The notes beneath the pieces were generated by a model. The model was not told the origin of the DNA and ran no database searches. It saw only the letters and a list, made by a program, of their open reading frames with translations. Position numbers and translations under genes: made by a program. A DNA stretch of 64,000 nucleotides from Sagittula marina. Lineage in GTDB: Bacteria; Pseudomonadota; Alphaproteobacteria; Rhodobacterales; Rhodobacteraceae. Below, one piece after another: positions 1 through 9,400 of this stretch; positions within the stretch are counted from its first letter, which is position 1, and each line of letters begins with the position of its first letter. The stretch spans positions 62,001 to 126,000 of the forward strand of contig NZ_JACIEJ010000011.1 in the NCBI RefSeq assembly GCF_014196795.1, given 5' to 3'.

Positions 1-2259
1 GTGCACTTCCTGCGCTCGGACGTGGCGCACGGCAAGATCACCAACATCGACACCACCGAGGCGGCAGAGATGCCGGGCGTGGTCCGCATCTTCACCGGCG
101 CGGACTTCGAAGGCATTGGCGGCCTGCCGTGCGGCTGGGAAATCACCGACAAGAACGGCGACCCGATGAAGGAGCCGGCGCACCCGGTTCTGGCGCAGGG
201 CAAGGTCCGTCACGTGGGCGATCCGATCGCCGCCGTTGTCGCGGACAGCCTGGAAGAGGCGCGCAACGCTGCCGAAGCCATCGTGGTCGACATCGAAGAT
301 CTGCCCGCCGTGGTCAACATGAAGGCCGCGCTCACATCCGACTCCGCCCTTGTGCATGACGATCTGAGCGACAACCTCTGCTATGACTGGCAGTTCGGCT
401 CCGACACGGAGGTTGTCGAAAAGGCATTCTCCGAGGCCGCGCATGTCACCACGCTGGAGCTGGTGAACAACCGTCTGATTGCCAACCCGATGGAGCCTCG
501 CGTGGCGGTGGGGGATTATGCCCGCGCCAATGACGAAAGCACGCTTTATACCACCTCGCAGAACCCGCACGTGATCCGGCTGCTGATGGGCGCCTTTGTC
601 CTTGGCATTCCCGAGCACAAGCTGCGCGTTGTGGCCCCCGATGTGGGCGGCGGTTTCGGCACGAAGATCTTCCACTACGCCGAGGAAGCCTTCTGCACCT
701 TCGCCGCACGCCAGATCAACCGCGCCGTCAAATGGACCTCGACCCGCTCCGAGGCCTTCATGTCCGACGCGCATGGCCGTGACCACGTGACCAAGATCGA
801 GCTGGCGCTCGACGCGGACAACAACTTCACCGCGTTGCGTACCGATACCTACGCCAACATGGGCGCCTATCTGTCGACCTTTTCGACCTCGGTGCCGACT
901 TGGCTGCATGGCACGCTGATGGCCGGCAACTACCGCACGCCCGCCGTGCAGGTGAACGTGAAGGCCGTCTTCACCAACACCGTGCCGGTGGACGCCTACC
1001 GTGGTGCAGGACGCCCCGAGGCGACCTATTCGCTGGAGCGTGTCATCGACAAGGCGGCCCGCGAGCTGGGCGTCGACCCGATCAAGCTGCGCCGTCAGAA
1101 CTTCATCACTCAGTTCCCCTACGCGACCCCGGTGGCTGTCGAGTACGACACCGGCGATTACGTCGCCACGATGGACAAGATGGAAGAGCTGATGGACCTC
1201 GGCAACTTCGACGCGCGCCGCAAGGAAAGCGAAGCGAAGGGCAAGCTGCGCGGCCTTGGCATCAACTGCTTCATCGAGGCCTGCGGCATCGCGCCGTCGA
1301 ACCTCGTGGGTCAGCTTGGCGCACGCGCCGGTCTGTATGACGCGGCCACGGTCCGTGTGAACGCCACTGGCTCCATCTCCGTTATGGTGGGGGCGCACTC
1401 CCACGGCCAGGGCCACGAAACCGTGTTCCCGCAGGTCGTCGCAGAGATGCTCGGCATTGACGACAGCCTGATCGACATCGTGCACGGCGACACCTCGAAG
1501 ATCCCGTTCGGCATGGGCACGTATGGCTCGCGCTCGCTGGCGGTCTGTGGCTCCGCGATGGTCCGCGCGACCGAGAAGATCATCAACAAGGCCAAGAAGA
1601 TCGCCGCCCACCTGCTTGAGGCCTCCGAGGCCGACATCGAGCTGAAGGATGGTCAGTTCTCGGTGGCAGGAACGGACAAGTCCGTGGCTTGGGGGGATGT
1701 GACGCTCGCCGCCTACGTGCCGCACAACTATCCCCTTGAGGACATCGAGCCGGGCCTGGAGGAGACGGCGTTCTACGATCCGGCCAACTTCACCTATCCG
1801 GCAGGGGCCTACGCCTGCGAAGTGGAGCTTGACCCCGAAACCGGCGAAGTGAAGATCGAAAAGTTCGTGTCATCCGACGACTTCGGCAATGTCATCAACC
1901 CCATGATCGTCGAAGGTCAGGTCCACGGCGGCATCGCTCAGGGCATCGGTCAGGCGCTGCTGGAAAACGCGTCTTACGACGAGAACGGCCAGCTGCTGAG
2001 CGCGTCCTACATGGATTACGCAATGCCGCGCGCCGATGACCTGCCGATGATGGCGAACTACGTGGTGGACCACTCCTGCCAGACACCGTGCACGCACAAC
2101 CCGCTGGGTGTGAAGGGCTGCGGTGAGGCCGGTGCCATCGGCTCCCCGCCGACGGTGGTGAACGCCGTGATCGACGCGCTGCATTCGGGCGGACACAAGG
2201 TCGAGCACATCGACATGCCCGTGACGCCGTCGCGTGTCTGGGCTGCCATGCAGGCATAA
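1..2259 (+). CDS. Form II CoxL-type molybdenum hydroxylase large subunit (5' partial)
   Basis: Molybdopterin-binding catalytic subunit of the xanthine dehydrogenase/aerobic CO dehydrogenase family. It would work with an iron-sulfur small subunit and the FAD subunit encoded immediately downstream. The first codon in the window is an in-frame GTG, but the family has about 30-40 more N-terminal residues, so the true start lies outside. Visible motifs are a GGGFGTK loop near residue 217, AYRGAGR at 332-338 and GCGEAGAIG near the C-terminus, carrying the likely catalytic Glu. AYRGAGR marks form II; genuine CO-oxidising form I enzymes carry AYXCSFR. The substrate is therefore uncertain. The order large-medium fits the S-L-M layout of form II clusters, so the small subunit gene is probably just upstream of the window. 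Confidence 0.9.
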   Translation: MHFLRSDVAHGKITNIDTTEAAEMPGVVRIFTGADFEGIGGLPCGWEITDKNGDPMKEPAHPVLAQGKVRHVGDPIAAVVADSLEEARNAAEAIVVDIEDLPAVVNMKAALTSDSALVHDDLSDNLCYDWQFGSDTEVVEKAFSEAAHVTTLELVNNRLIANPMEPRVAVGDYARANDESTLYTTSQNPHVIRLLMGAFVLGIPEHKLRVVAPDVGGGFGTKIFHYAEEAFCTFAARQINRAVKWTSTRSEAFMSDAHGRDHVTKIELALDADNNFTALRTDTYANMGAYLSTFSTSVPTWLHGTLMAGNYRTPAVQVNVKAVFTNTVPVDAYRGAGRPEATYSLERVIDKAARELGVDPIKLRRQNFITQFPYATPVAVEYDTGDYVATMDKMEELMDLGNFDARRKESEAKGKLRGLGINCFIEACGIAPSNLVGQLGARAGLYDAATVRVNATGSISVMVGAHSHGQGHETVFPQVVAEMLGIDDSLIDIVHGDTSKIPFGMGTYGSRSLAVCGSAMVRATEKIINKAKKIAAHLLEASEADIELKDGQFSVAGTDKSVAWGDVTLAAYVPHNYPLEDIEPGLEETAFYDPANFTYPAGAYACEVELDPETGEVKIEKFVSSDDFGNVINPMIVEGQVHGGIAQGIGQALLENASYDENGQLLSASYMDYAMPRADDLPMMANYVVDHSCQTPCTHNPLGVKGCGEAGAIGSPPTVVNAVIDALHSGGHKVEHIDMPVTPSRVWAAMQA

Positions 2260-2269
2260 GTGGAGAGCG

Positions 2270-2290
2270 CCGGGGGGCTCGCCCCCCCGG
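2270..2290. repeat. G+C-rich REP-like hairpin between the two cox-like genes
   Basis: A run of six G and a run of seven C face each other around a CTCG loop, just after the large-subunit stop. A GGACCCCC-AAGG-GTATTTGAA tail follows. This block resembles the short intergenic palindromes scattered through Rhodobacteraceae genomes (from memory, not searched). It lies inside the operon, so it more likely affects mRNA stability than termination; there is no T-tract. Confidence 0.45.
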
Positions 2291-2355
2291 ACCCCCAAGG
2301 GTATTTGAACAGCGGAGAAACCAAGAGGTCTGCGCCTGTTCGAGGAGGAAAGAGA

Positions 2356-3147
2356 ATGTATTCATTTGATCTAGTGCGTCCAACATCCATGGAAGATGCG
2401 GTCGCGGCGCTGGGGCAGGAGGATTCGCAGCCGCTGTCCGGTGGCCAGACGCTGATCCCGACGCTGAAGCAGCGCCTCGCCATGCCGTCAACGCTTGTAA
2501 GCCTCTCGGCCATCGCCGAGCTGAAGGGCGTGTCTGTCGACGGCAACACGCTGACCATCGGCGGTGGCACCACCCATGCCGAAGTCGCAGCCGAGGCTGG
2601 CGCCTATCCGGGGCTCGCCGCGCTGGCCGGTCAGATCGGTGATCCGGCGGTGCGCAACCGTGGCACCATTGGCGGCTCGCTGGCGAACAACGACCCGTCG
2701 GCATGTTATCCGGCGGCGGCGCTTGGCTCTGGGGCGACCATCGTGACCAACACCCGTGAGGTCGCTGCGGACGACTACTTCCAGGGCATGTTTGCCACCG
2801 CTCTGGAGGAGAACGAGATTGTCACCGCGGTGAAATTCCCCATCCCGGAGAAAGCCGCCTACATCAAGTTCCAGCAACCCGCGTCTCGGTTTGCGCTTGT
2901 CGGTGTGTTCGTCTCAAAGGGCGCGGACGGCGTGCGTGTGGCGGTGACCGGGGCCTCGAACGACGGCGTGTTCCGCTGGTCCGAGGCCGAGGAGGCGCTG
3001 AACGGCAACTTTGCCGCTGACGCGGTTGAGGCACTGTCGGCCCCGTCGGGCGCTGACATGATCTCTGATCTGCATGGCTCGGGCGACTACCGCGCCCATC
3101 TGGTGAAGGTGATGACCAAACGCGCCGTGGCCAAAGCCAACGGCTGA
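2356..3147 (+). CDS. FAD-binding medium subunit of the molybdenum hydroxylase (CoxM-like)
   Basis: This 263-residue protein is the flavin subunit that passes electrons from the molybdenum and iron-sulfur centres to an acceptor. The FAD signatures are SGGQTLIP near residue 34 and TIGGSLANNDPSA near residue 110, followed by a CO dehydrogenase flavoprotein C-terminal domain. The ATG at 2356 was chosen over the longer open frame because a strong GAGGAGGAAAG ribosome site lies just upstream and the family begins at MYSFDLVRP. It is the last gene of the operon and is followed directly by an intrinsic terminator. Confidence 0.93.
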   Translation: MYSFDLVRPTSMEDAVAALGQEDSQPLSGGQTLIPTLKQRLAMPSTLVSLSAIAELKGVSVDGNTLTIGGGTTHAEVAAEAGAYPGLAALAGQIGDPAVRNRGTIGGSLANNDPSACYPAAALGSGATIVTNTREVAADDYFQGMFATALEENEIVTAVKFPIPEKAAYIKFQQPASRFALVGVFVSKGADGVRVAVTGASNDGVFRWSEAEEALNGNFAADAVEALSAPSGADMISDLHGSGDYRAHLVKVMTKRAVAKANG

Positions 3148-3171
3148 GCGCATCGTCACCAAGGAAAGAAG

Positions 3172-3200
3172 CCCCCGATCCACAGGGTCGGGGGTTTTTT
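3172..3200 (+). terminator. Rho-independent terminator after the CoxM-like gene
   Basis: A nine-pair stem, CCCCCGATC against GGTCGGGGG with one G-U pair, is followed by six T. It sits 24 bases after the stop codon. It closes the molybdenum hydroxylase operon. Confidence 0.9.
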
Positions 3201-3213
3201 CGTTTGCGCGCCG

Positions 3214-4086
3214 CTAGAGCGTTCTGAGAGCGCCGTCCGCGTCAATGGTGGTGATGCTGGACAGGCCCGCGCGGATCTTGAGCTGTCTCAAGGCAGGGTG
3301 ATCCATGAACACCGCCGCGGTCGAGAGCGCATCTGCCAATGTTGCGGACGGCCCTTCGAGGCTGACAGTGGACCAAAGCGGTTCCTGTCCGCGCGGCCCG
3401 AGGATATGCGCCTCTGCTCCAAGTCGCAGCGCACCGGGGCTGGAAGTGGCCCGCGCCGCGTTCTCCAGCGTTACATGCCCCAGCGCGCCGTGCTGCGGAT
3501 CGTTCAACGTCAGGCGGAACGGCCCCCCAAGGGCGGCTGCTTCGCCCATATCCACCAGTGCCTTGGTGAAGCCCTGCCGCGCCAGATCATCCTTGATCAG
3601 GTCTGTCGCGTAGCCTTGGGCGATGCCGTTCAAGGTGAGGGCCTGACCCCGGCCCAGTGTGATGACGTCTGGCGCGATCCGAACACGGTCAAACCCAATC
3701 AGGCGCCGGGCCGCTTCGATGTCGGTGCCTCGCGCCAGTGCGTGCCAGAGCGGCTGCACCGTCGGATCGAACAGGCCATCCGTCAGATCGTGGGCCTGCG
3801 CGGCCAGTGTCATCAAGGCGTGAAAGTCCGACGATGGGCGGAGCCTGCCCCTTGTGTTCAACTGCACCAGCGCGCTATCGGCGCGGTACAGGCTGAAGGC
3901 CGCCTCGATCTGTTCCAGCCGTTTTGGCAGGGCGGTCAAAGCGCGATCGACCGCGCTGCGCGGACCGGTCAGGGTGACGGAAGCCTCCGCCCCCAAAGCG
4001 CGTCCGCGCCACGTGCCCGCATGGGCCAGGGCAGGTGCCGTTGCGAAAGCGGCAGTGAGGCACAAAAAGCGGCGTCGTTTCATCAT
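3214..4086 (-). CDS. apbE: FAD:protein FMN transferase, ApbE family (NosX/NirX-like)
   Basis: ApbE enzymes attach FMN covalently to a Thr of exported flavoproteins, using FAD as donor. The protein starts MMKRRRFL followed by a hydrophobic stretch ending ALAHA, a Tat-like export signal that fits periplasmic action. Conserved ApbE elements are TDGLFDPTVQPL, LNGIAQGYATDLI, DMGEAAALGG and DALSTAAVF. The ATG overlaps the NosR-like stop codon (ATGA), so the two are translationally coupled and the NosR-like protein is the obvious substrate. Typical nos or nir operons have such a gene (nosX or nirX). The start at 4086 is chosen for the overlap; 4083 is the alternative. Confidence 0.9.
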   Translation of the reverse strand: MMKRRRFLCLTAAFATAPALAHAGTWRGRALGAEASVTLTGPRSAVDRALTALPKRLEQIEAAFSLYRADSALVQLNTRGRLRPSSDFHALMTLAAQAHDLTDGLFDPTVQPLWHALARGTDIEAARRLIGFDRVRIAPDVITLGRGQALTLNGIAQGYATDLIKDDLARQGFTKALVDMGEAAALGGPFRLTLNDPQHGALGHVTLENAARATSSPGALRLGAEAHILGPRGQEPLWSTVSLEGPSATLADALSTAAVFMDHPALRQLKIRAGLSSITTIDADGALRTL

Positions 4087-6203
4087 TCTGCGGGGGCCGT
4101 CATGTTGGGGTGCCCAGTGGCACGCGGCGCGCGTTTCGTAGCGCGTGCCTTCAGGATCAGTGGCACGCACTGCGCGTCGTCATCGTGGATCGTTACGCAG
4201 TCAAGACACTGGAAACACTCGTCATATTGGATCTCTCCGGATTTTCGGATGGCGCCGTAGTTGCACTTGACCGCACATAGCTGGCACGGGGTGCCGCACT
4301 CTGCCCGCCGGGGTATCCAGCGCCGCAACCGAAGAAACCCGCCAATCGCCATGAGTGCCCCGAGCGGGCAGGCGTACCGGCAGAACCCCTTGAAGGTGAA
4401 CAGTCCCAATCCCAGCCAGAACAGCGCGTAGGCGACGTAATACCATTCCCGCACGAAAAATGTGGTGATCGCGGTTTTGAATGGTTCGATTTCGGCGGCC
4501 TTGTCCATGTAGGACGGCACAAAGAGCGTCACCAGAACCAGCCCGGCCAACGCCACGTATTTCACCCATTTCAGACGTTGATCCCAGGGGCGCGATGGCT
4601 CCCACGTCGGCAGGCGCAGCAGCCGCCCCATGTGGTGCGCAAACTCTTGCAAAGCCCCAAAGGGGCAAAGCCAGCCGCAAAACAGCCCGCGGCCCCAAAG
4701 CACGAACCCCACAAGAACCACGGCCCAGATCAGCAGTGAAAACGGATCATACAGCAGGAAGGCGAAATGCTGTGTGGTCAACGCCGCCTGCATTGTGGCC
4801 AACGGCGTAACAATGGACAGCTGCCCCTGACCCCACCATCCGATAAAACCTGTGACGACGGCAAGGATCGTCAGGCGGACGGGCGTATAGGCGCGCAGCC
4901 CTGCAAGCCGCGATTGCGCAAACAGCAGCGTCGGGATCAGCAGCGCAAGAAACGCCGCAAGCACGATTAGGTCAGGAAGACGGTTGCGAATGGCCTCTTC
5001 GAAGGGCGACATCCGTGTGACCTGACTGGGACGGGTAAAGAACCGGTCGTCCGTGCGGATTTCCGTGCTCAAGGTGACCGAACCCGTTTCAGGCTGGAAC
5101 ATCCCATGTTTGCGAACAGCTTTTATATTCAACGTCCAAGGGCTTGCGGGATCGAATCCCAGCCGTCGATCCGTGCGCAGAATCATGGCTGTGCCATCGT
5201 GAAGCGCCTCAGGAACGTGATCGGACAGCTCGACAAACAAATCCGCGTCGCGCACGGCGACTGGAAACCCCGACTGTTCCGCCCCGATCCAATCCGGCGT
5301 GGTGTTGCGGACGAAATCATCGGACACCAAACCGTGCCGTGCCGTTTCGATCATCAAGACAGGCTCGTCGAAGGTGGAGATCTCCTTGAAACGCGCCAGT
5401 TCCTCCAATGTGTCCGCGGACAGCAACGCCTTCGCGATGCTGTCGGGACCAAGGTCCGCCACCCACAGATCCAGATAGGACGCCTCCGGATCATCCTGGG
5501 CGTCGGGATCGTCATCGGCCCAGAGGGTTCCGGCGAACATCGCATCGACCTCGGCGTTGCTGACGCGCAGCCGCGTCACCAACCCTTGATCCAGCAAATC
5601 CTGCCAACTCAGGTTTTCGTCGATCTCTGGATTTGGGGCGGCCGGTGGCCCGGCACTGATCCCGCCCATCTTCTCGCGCGCGACCTGAAGTGTCGCCGCA
5701 AGGATCGATTCATGCGCAATCCGGACAGAAGCCGTCGCTTTGGTCACACCGTCAAGATAGACCAGCCCGGTGCCGTCAGAGGACCCGCCGTAAGGTGAAC
5801 CGACGACGATATTGTCCGAAATGCTCAGGCCGCCATATTGTTCCATGAAGGCGTGGAACGGCGCTTGACCCAAGCCGGAGACAAAGATCGGCTCGTTATG
5901 ATCGAGCAGTTGCACGTCGATGAAGCGACCTTCGAGGTCGAGCACCACCAGCATGTTGATCGGTGCGCCGGAAAAGCCGGGCAGGGCGGCCAATGGTTCG
6001 GTTTGAAACACGTAGCCGGCCTGCGCGCCGCCAGAGTTCAACAGCTCAAAGACGCCGTCGTCTGAAATCTGCGCGCCCAGCGACATGGGCGCACGGATGC
6101 GCTCCCCCATCTCGGCGTCCGAAATGGTCTTTGCCAGCGATGATGATGCGGTGAGCGCGAGCGTGAGACAAAGCCACGCGGTGCGCAAGAAAAACACTCC
6201 CAT
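4083..6203 (-). CDS. nosR: NosR/NirI-family flavo-iron-sulfur membrane protein
   Basis: NosR proteins supply electrons to nitrous oxide reductase; the paralogue NirI is linked to nitrite reductase. This 706-residue protein has a signal peptide (about 1-24) and a periplasmic FMN-binding domain with the flavinylation-like motif DGVTKATAS at 151-159, Thr157 being the expected FMN site. A polytopic region (about 415-600) carries two CxxxCP motifs (CGWLCP and CRYACP). Two 4Fe-4S motifs close the protein (CGTPCQLCAVKC and CFQCLDC with a distal CVP). Length and motifs favour NosR over the shorter NirI. The symbol is by family only: no nosZDFY is present, upstream is an unrelated SYLF gene, and downstream is only apbE. 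Confidence 0.85.
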   Translation of the reverse strand: MGVFFLRTAWLCLTLALTASSSLAKTISDAEMGERIRAPMSLGAQISDDGVFELLNSGGAQAGYVFQTEPLAALPGFSGAPINMLVVLDLEGRFIDVQLLDHNEPIFVSGLGQAPFHAFMEQYGGLSISDNIVVGSPYGGSSDGTGLVYLDGVTKATASVRIAHESILAATLQVAREKMGGISAGPPAAPNPEIDENLSWQDLLDQGLVTRLRVSNAEVDAMFAGTLWADDDPDAQDDPEASYLDLWVADLGPDSIAKALLSADTLEELARFKEISTFDEPVLMIETARHGLVSDDFVRNTTPDWIGAEQSGFPVAVRDADLFVELSDHVPEALHDGTAMILRTDRRLGFDPASPWTLNIKAVRKHGMFQPETGSVTLSTEIRTDDRFFTRPSQVTRMSPFEEAIRNRLPDLIVLAAFLALLIPTLLFAQSRLAGLRAYTPVRLTILAVVTGFIGWWGQGQLSIVTPLATMQAALTTQHFAFLLYDPFSLLIWAVVLVGFVLWGRGLFCGWLCPFGALQEFAHHMGRLLRLPTWEPSRPWDQRLKWVKYVALAGLVLVTLFVPSYMDKAAEIEPFKTAITTFFVREWYYVAYALFWLGLGLFTFKGFCRYACPLGALMAIGGFLRLRRWIPRRAECGTPCQLCAVKCNYGAIRKSGEIQYDECFQCLDCVTIHDDDAQCVPLILKARATKRAPRATGHPNMTAPAE

Positions 6204-6312
6204 GTCGCGACGTTAGAACCGTAGTTGAAACGCGCAAATCCGACCTTGGTGGGGGGAGGATATCGCAACGAAGCGCGCCACCCTGATTGGGTGCGCGCTC
6301 CGACGGGTGGCG

Positions 6313-6405
6313 TTACGCCGCTGAGTCTTTCGGCTTCAGAGCAGTGTTGGCCGGTTTGTTGGGGACGACTGTCGGTGCGGCATTGCCGCCTGCAAAAGCT
6401 GCCAT
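6313..6405 (-). CDS. Possible 30-residue small protein upstream of nosR
   Basis: This short frame reads MAAFAGGNAAPT followed by a Pro/Lys/Ala-rich tail ending KDSAA. Its only support is a well-placed GGAG seven bases before the ATG and its position on the same strand as nosR, about 110 bases upstream. No family is recognised. It could be chance. Confidence 0.3.
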   Translation of the reverse strand: MAAFAGGNAAPTVVPNKPANTALKPKDSAA

Positions 6406-6793
6406 GGTAGGTCTCCAATCTGTAGTGGTGTTCCCCAGCGCCGATTGGTCGTGCCTGTGGCCGTTCCAATTGCTGGGGCAAGGTCCCCTGTGCGAGGACA
6501 TGATTGGCATATAGCGCACCAACCGCTTTGAGGAAAGGGGGGCGCTAACGTAAAAACGTCACGTTGTTTAGGCATACGTTTTTGAAAATTCTTGCCGGTA
6601 GGATTCAGCTTCTACGCAGCACCGATCTTTCGACAGGACGCTGCTCGCGTGACACGTTAACTTATTTCTATAAGTTATTGAAATAAAACCAAATATGAGA
6701 ACGCTTTGAACGCTGGTCCTGAACGCAGCGCGTGATGCGCCAACCCGACACCAACCCGCCGAATGTCAAGACGCCCCCATTCCGCGTCGATAC

Positions 6794-6834
6794 TAAAAAG
6801 GGCGAGCCACCGTGATAGACGGCGGTTCGCCCTT
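6794..6834 (-). terminator. Terminator of the SYLF lipoprotein gene
   Basis: A 16-pair stem (6798-6813 with 6819-6834, containing G-U pairs) has a five-base loop. On the minus strand it is followed by TTTTTA. It lies 66 bases after the SYLF gene stop. Confidence 0.85.
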
Positions 6835-6899
6835 CAAGCGATAGTCCTTGGTCACCTCGGCTGCGCGGCGCAATTGGGCCCCGGCAGACCACCTTGGCG

Positions 6900-7454
6900 T
6901 CAGGGAATGATGCGGGTGTATTTCACGCCTTCCAGGGTCGCACCGACGCGCAGGCCGGACTGGCCAAAGACCACGGCGATGATCGGGGCGAGCGATGTGG
7001 TCGTCTCAGCCGACAGCGTCTCGCCCTTGCCCGGTGTGGCGTACAGGATGTTTGCGCCCGCCGCATAGCCGCCGGACCGGCGGAAATTTTCCAGAGCGTT
7101 GTTGGTCATGAAGAACAGGACGTGGCTGTATTGCTGCGCCCCGATTTGCAAACCACCGGACGCTTTGACCATCGAGTAGTAATCCACGGTTGCGCCGCCG
7201 ATGCGCAGCGCGCCATTTCCGTAGCCGCCGCCGAAACCCAGACCGACTTCGCTGACCAGCGGCATGACCAGCATACCCACCGATTTTCCGGCCAGGGTCT
7301 GAGTGCCCGGATAATCCGCGTAAAGTCGTGCCAGGGTCTGGTTCACGCGGGCGTCAATGGTCTGCGGACCGGCTCCACCCACACCATTTGCGCAAGCGGC
7401 CGTAAGGGAGGTCGCGCCCAGGCCCAGCAGGGCCTCACGTCGGGTAAATGTCAT
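6900..7454 (-). CDS. SYLF-domain (YSC84-like) exported lipoprotein
   Basis: Bacterial SYLF (DUF500) proteins are envelope proteins related to the lipid-binding domain of eukaryotic Ysc84/SH3YL1; their bacterial role is poorly defined. This 184-residue protein begins MTFTRREALLGLG and reaches LTAAC, so it has a twin-arginine-like signal with a lipobox, Cys21 being the likely lipidated residue. The rest is a glycine-rich SYLF fold (GMLVMPLVSEVGLGFGGGYG, then GATVDYYSMVKASGGLQIGA). It is monocistronic, with its own terminator downstream. Confidence 0.85.
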   Translation of the reverse strand: MTFTRREALLGLGATSLTAACANGVGGAGPQTIDARVNQTLARLYADYPGTQTLAGKSVGMLVMPLVSEVGLGFGGGYGNGALRIGGATVDYYSMVKASGGLQIGAQQYSHVLFFMTNNALENFRRSGGYAAGANILYATPGKGETLSAETTTSLAPIIAVVFGQSGLRVGATLEGVKYTRIIP

Positions 7455-7691
7455 ATCACTGCTCTTTTCTGTCGATCGGTTTTTGTGATCGGGGTTGCCT
7501 CGTACGTCCGGCTGTTCCGCCGGTTGCCATTTTTATACGCGCAAGAGAAACAGTTGTCACCTTCCCTTGTGGCAAATAGGCAAGTCATCGCGACAGATAG
7601 CGATGTTTTCAGGCATGCAGCGCGCGGCTGACGGCGGAAACGGCGATCACATGGACGCGCAAGGCACCCCGCCGCCGTTCCCGAAATGCAA

Positions 7692-8690
7692 TCATCCGTT
7701 GAGGATCTTGGCCGCGGCCGGCGCAAAATAGGTCAGCACCCCATCACAGCCCGCCCGCTTGAAGCTCATCAGGCTTTCCAGCATGACCTTGTCGCCATCG
7801 ACCCAGCCGCGCTCTCCGGCGCCTGCGAGCATCGCGTATTCGCCGGACACCTGGTAGGCGAAGGTCGGCGCGCCGAACATCTCCTTGGCCCGGTGACAGA
7901 TGTCGAGGTAGGGCATCCCCGGTTTCACCATCACCATATCCGCGCCTTCGGACAAGTCGCGCGCAATCAGCCGCATCGCTTCGTCAGAGTTGCCGGGATC
8001 TTGCTGATAGGTTTTCTTGTCGCCCTGAAGGGCGCCCGACGCGCCAACCGCGTCGCGGAACGGCCCGTAAAAGGCGCTGGCGTATTTCGCCGCATAGGAC
8101 AGCAACAGCACGTCCTGAAAACCTTCGCTTTCCAACGTGTTACGCAGCGCGCCGATGCGCCCGTCCATCATGTCCGACGGTCCGATGATGTCGGCGCCGG
8201 CGCGCGCTTGGCTCAAAGCCTGCTTGGCCAGCGCCTCGACGGTGCGGTCATTGACGATCACGCCGTCTTCGACAAAGCCGTCGTGGCCGTTGATATTGTA
8301 GGGATCAAGCGCAACATCCGTCATCACCGCCATATCGGGAACCGCGTCCTTGATGGCGCGTGTGGCGCGGTTCGACAGGTTGTCGGGGTTCCAGGCCTCG
8401 GCGCAGTCCTCGGTCTTTTTCGACGGATCCGTGTAGGGGAACAGGCAGATCGACGGGATCCCCAGCGCGTGCGCCTCCTTGGCCGCCTCGACCACCTTGT
8501 CCACGGACAGGCGGTTGACGCCGGGCATGGAGGCAATCGGCTCTGACACGCCTTCGCCGTCGCGCACGAACACCGGCCAGATGAAATCCTGTGGCGACAA
8601 GGTGGTTTCTGCCACCAGCGCGCGGATGGCCGGGGTGCGGCGCAGGCGGCGCAGGCGGAGCGAAGGGTAGGGTGCCAGGGTCGGTTGCAT
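7692..8690 (-). CDS. hemB: Delta-aminolevulinic acid dehydratase (porphobilinogen synthase)
   Basis: Condenses two 5-aminolevulinates to porphobilinogen in tetrapyrrole synthesis, in the cytosol. The 332-residue protein has the family N-terminus (RLRRLRRTPAIRALV), SICLFPYTDPS, and the active-site lysine region MVKPGMPYLDI. Where zinc enzymes have three Cys, this one reads DVALDPYNINGHDG, so it belongs to the zinc-independent, magnesium-type class known from Rhodobacter and rhizobia. The ATG at 8690 was chosen because AGAGG precedes it; an in-frame ATG 24 bases upstream is less likely. It is divergent from the small membrane protein gene at 8812. Confidence 0.97.
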   Translation of the reverse strand: MQPTLAPYPSLRLRRLRRTPAIRALVAETTLSPQDFIWPVFVRDGEGVSEPIASMPGVNRLSVDKVVEAAKEAHALGIPSICLFPYTDPSKKTEDCAEAWNPDNLSNRATRAIKDAVPDMAVMTDVALDPYNINGHDGFVEDGVIVNDRTVEALAKQALSQARAGADIIGPSDMMDGRIGALRNTLESEGFQDVLLLSYAAKYASAFYGPFRDAVGASGALQGDKKTYQQDPGNSDEAMRLIARDLSEGADMVMVKPGMPYLDICHRAKEMFGAPTFAYQVSGEYAMLAGAGERGWVDGDKVMLESLMSFKRAGCDGVLTYFAPAAAKILNG

Positions 8691-8811
8691 GGGCGTGCCT
8701 CTAAAATCGTTCACCTTTGGGTGGCACGGATTGAAGCGCTTTCACAAGTCCCCCATTGCGCATCCCGGCTTGCCCTTGTCATAAGGCGCAGAGGCAACAA
8801 TCGAAAAGAGC

Positions 8812-9339
8812 ATGGATTTGGGCTGGTACGGAACTGTCTTCGAAGTGATCGACATGCGGTCCTTCTCCAACCTGTGGTTCTGGATCGTGCTGGCGGTCCT
8901 GTGGTCCTCGGTCTCTCACTGGGTGCTGGGGGTGCCCTTCGATATGGTTGCCCGCGCCCGCCGCGACGGCGGTCAGGCAGAGCAGGACCTGGAGGATCTG
9001 GTCCGCATCAACTCCAACCGCTTGCTGTTCATCGTCGACGAATCCGGGCTGTTTTTGTCCGGGCTGGTTGCGGCCTTTCTGACCTGCGTTTGCCTGTTGG
9101 GGTTCGTCTACAACGTGGAAACCGCTCAGGCGTTGTTTTTGCTGACGTTTCCCATGACGCTTGTGGCGCTTTTGACGGTCTACACCTCGCGCCGCGTCCA
9201 AGCAGGCGAAAACGCGGGGGAGCCGTTGTGGCGCCGCTTGCGCAATCATCGCCTGGCCACGCAGGTCATCGGGATGATCTCGATCTTTGTCACTGCGCTG
9301 TGGGGCATGTTCTACAACCTCTCCACCGGGATCCTGTGA
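8812..9339 (+). CDS. Small membrane protein, often annotated 'component of SufBCD complex'
   Basis: A 175-residue protein with four likely membrane segments (about residues 20-42, 70-95, 100-122 and 148-168). From memory it matches a conserved Rhodobacterales family (MRSFSNLWFWI...SHWVLGVP) usually labelled 'component of SufBCD complex'. That label is not supported by anything visible here, since the protein has no Fe-S or ATPase motif. It lies between hemB and mfd, about 60 bases before mfd on the same strand. Confidence 0.75.
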   Translation: MDLGWYGTVFEVIDMRSFSNLWFWIVLAVLWSSVSHWVLGVPFDMVARARRDGGQAEQDLEDLVRINSNRLLFIVDESGLFLSGLVAAFLTCVCLLGFVYNVETAQALFLLTFPMTLVALLTVYTSRRVQAGENAGEPLWRRLRNHRLATQVIGMISIFVTALWGMFYNLSTGIL

Positions 9340-9400
9340 TCTGGCAGACGGACGTCTCCTGCGCTTGACGCCGGACGCGTCGCGCGCCATGTGAGCAGCC

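Larger units (their letters stand above)
6204..6899. other. Long intergenic region upstream of nosR with inverted repeats
   Basis: About 700 bases without a convincing long gene. It is AT-richer than its surroundings between 6540 and 6690. It holds an inverted repeat AAAAACGT/ACGTTTTT (6552-6559 and 6576-6583), a second pair AACTTA/TAAGTT (6659-6664 and 6671-6676) overlapping TTATTTC/GAAATAA (6662-6668 and 6680-6686), a possible 30-codon gene, and a terminator for the SYLF gene at 6794-6834. The nosR promoter must lie here. No clear FNR-type box (TTGAT-N4-ATCAA) was seen. Confidence 0.6.
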
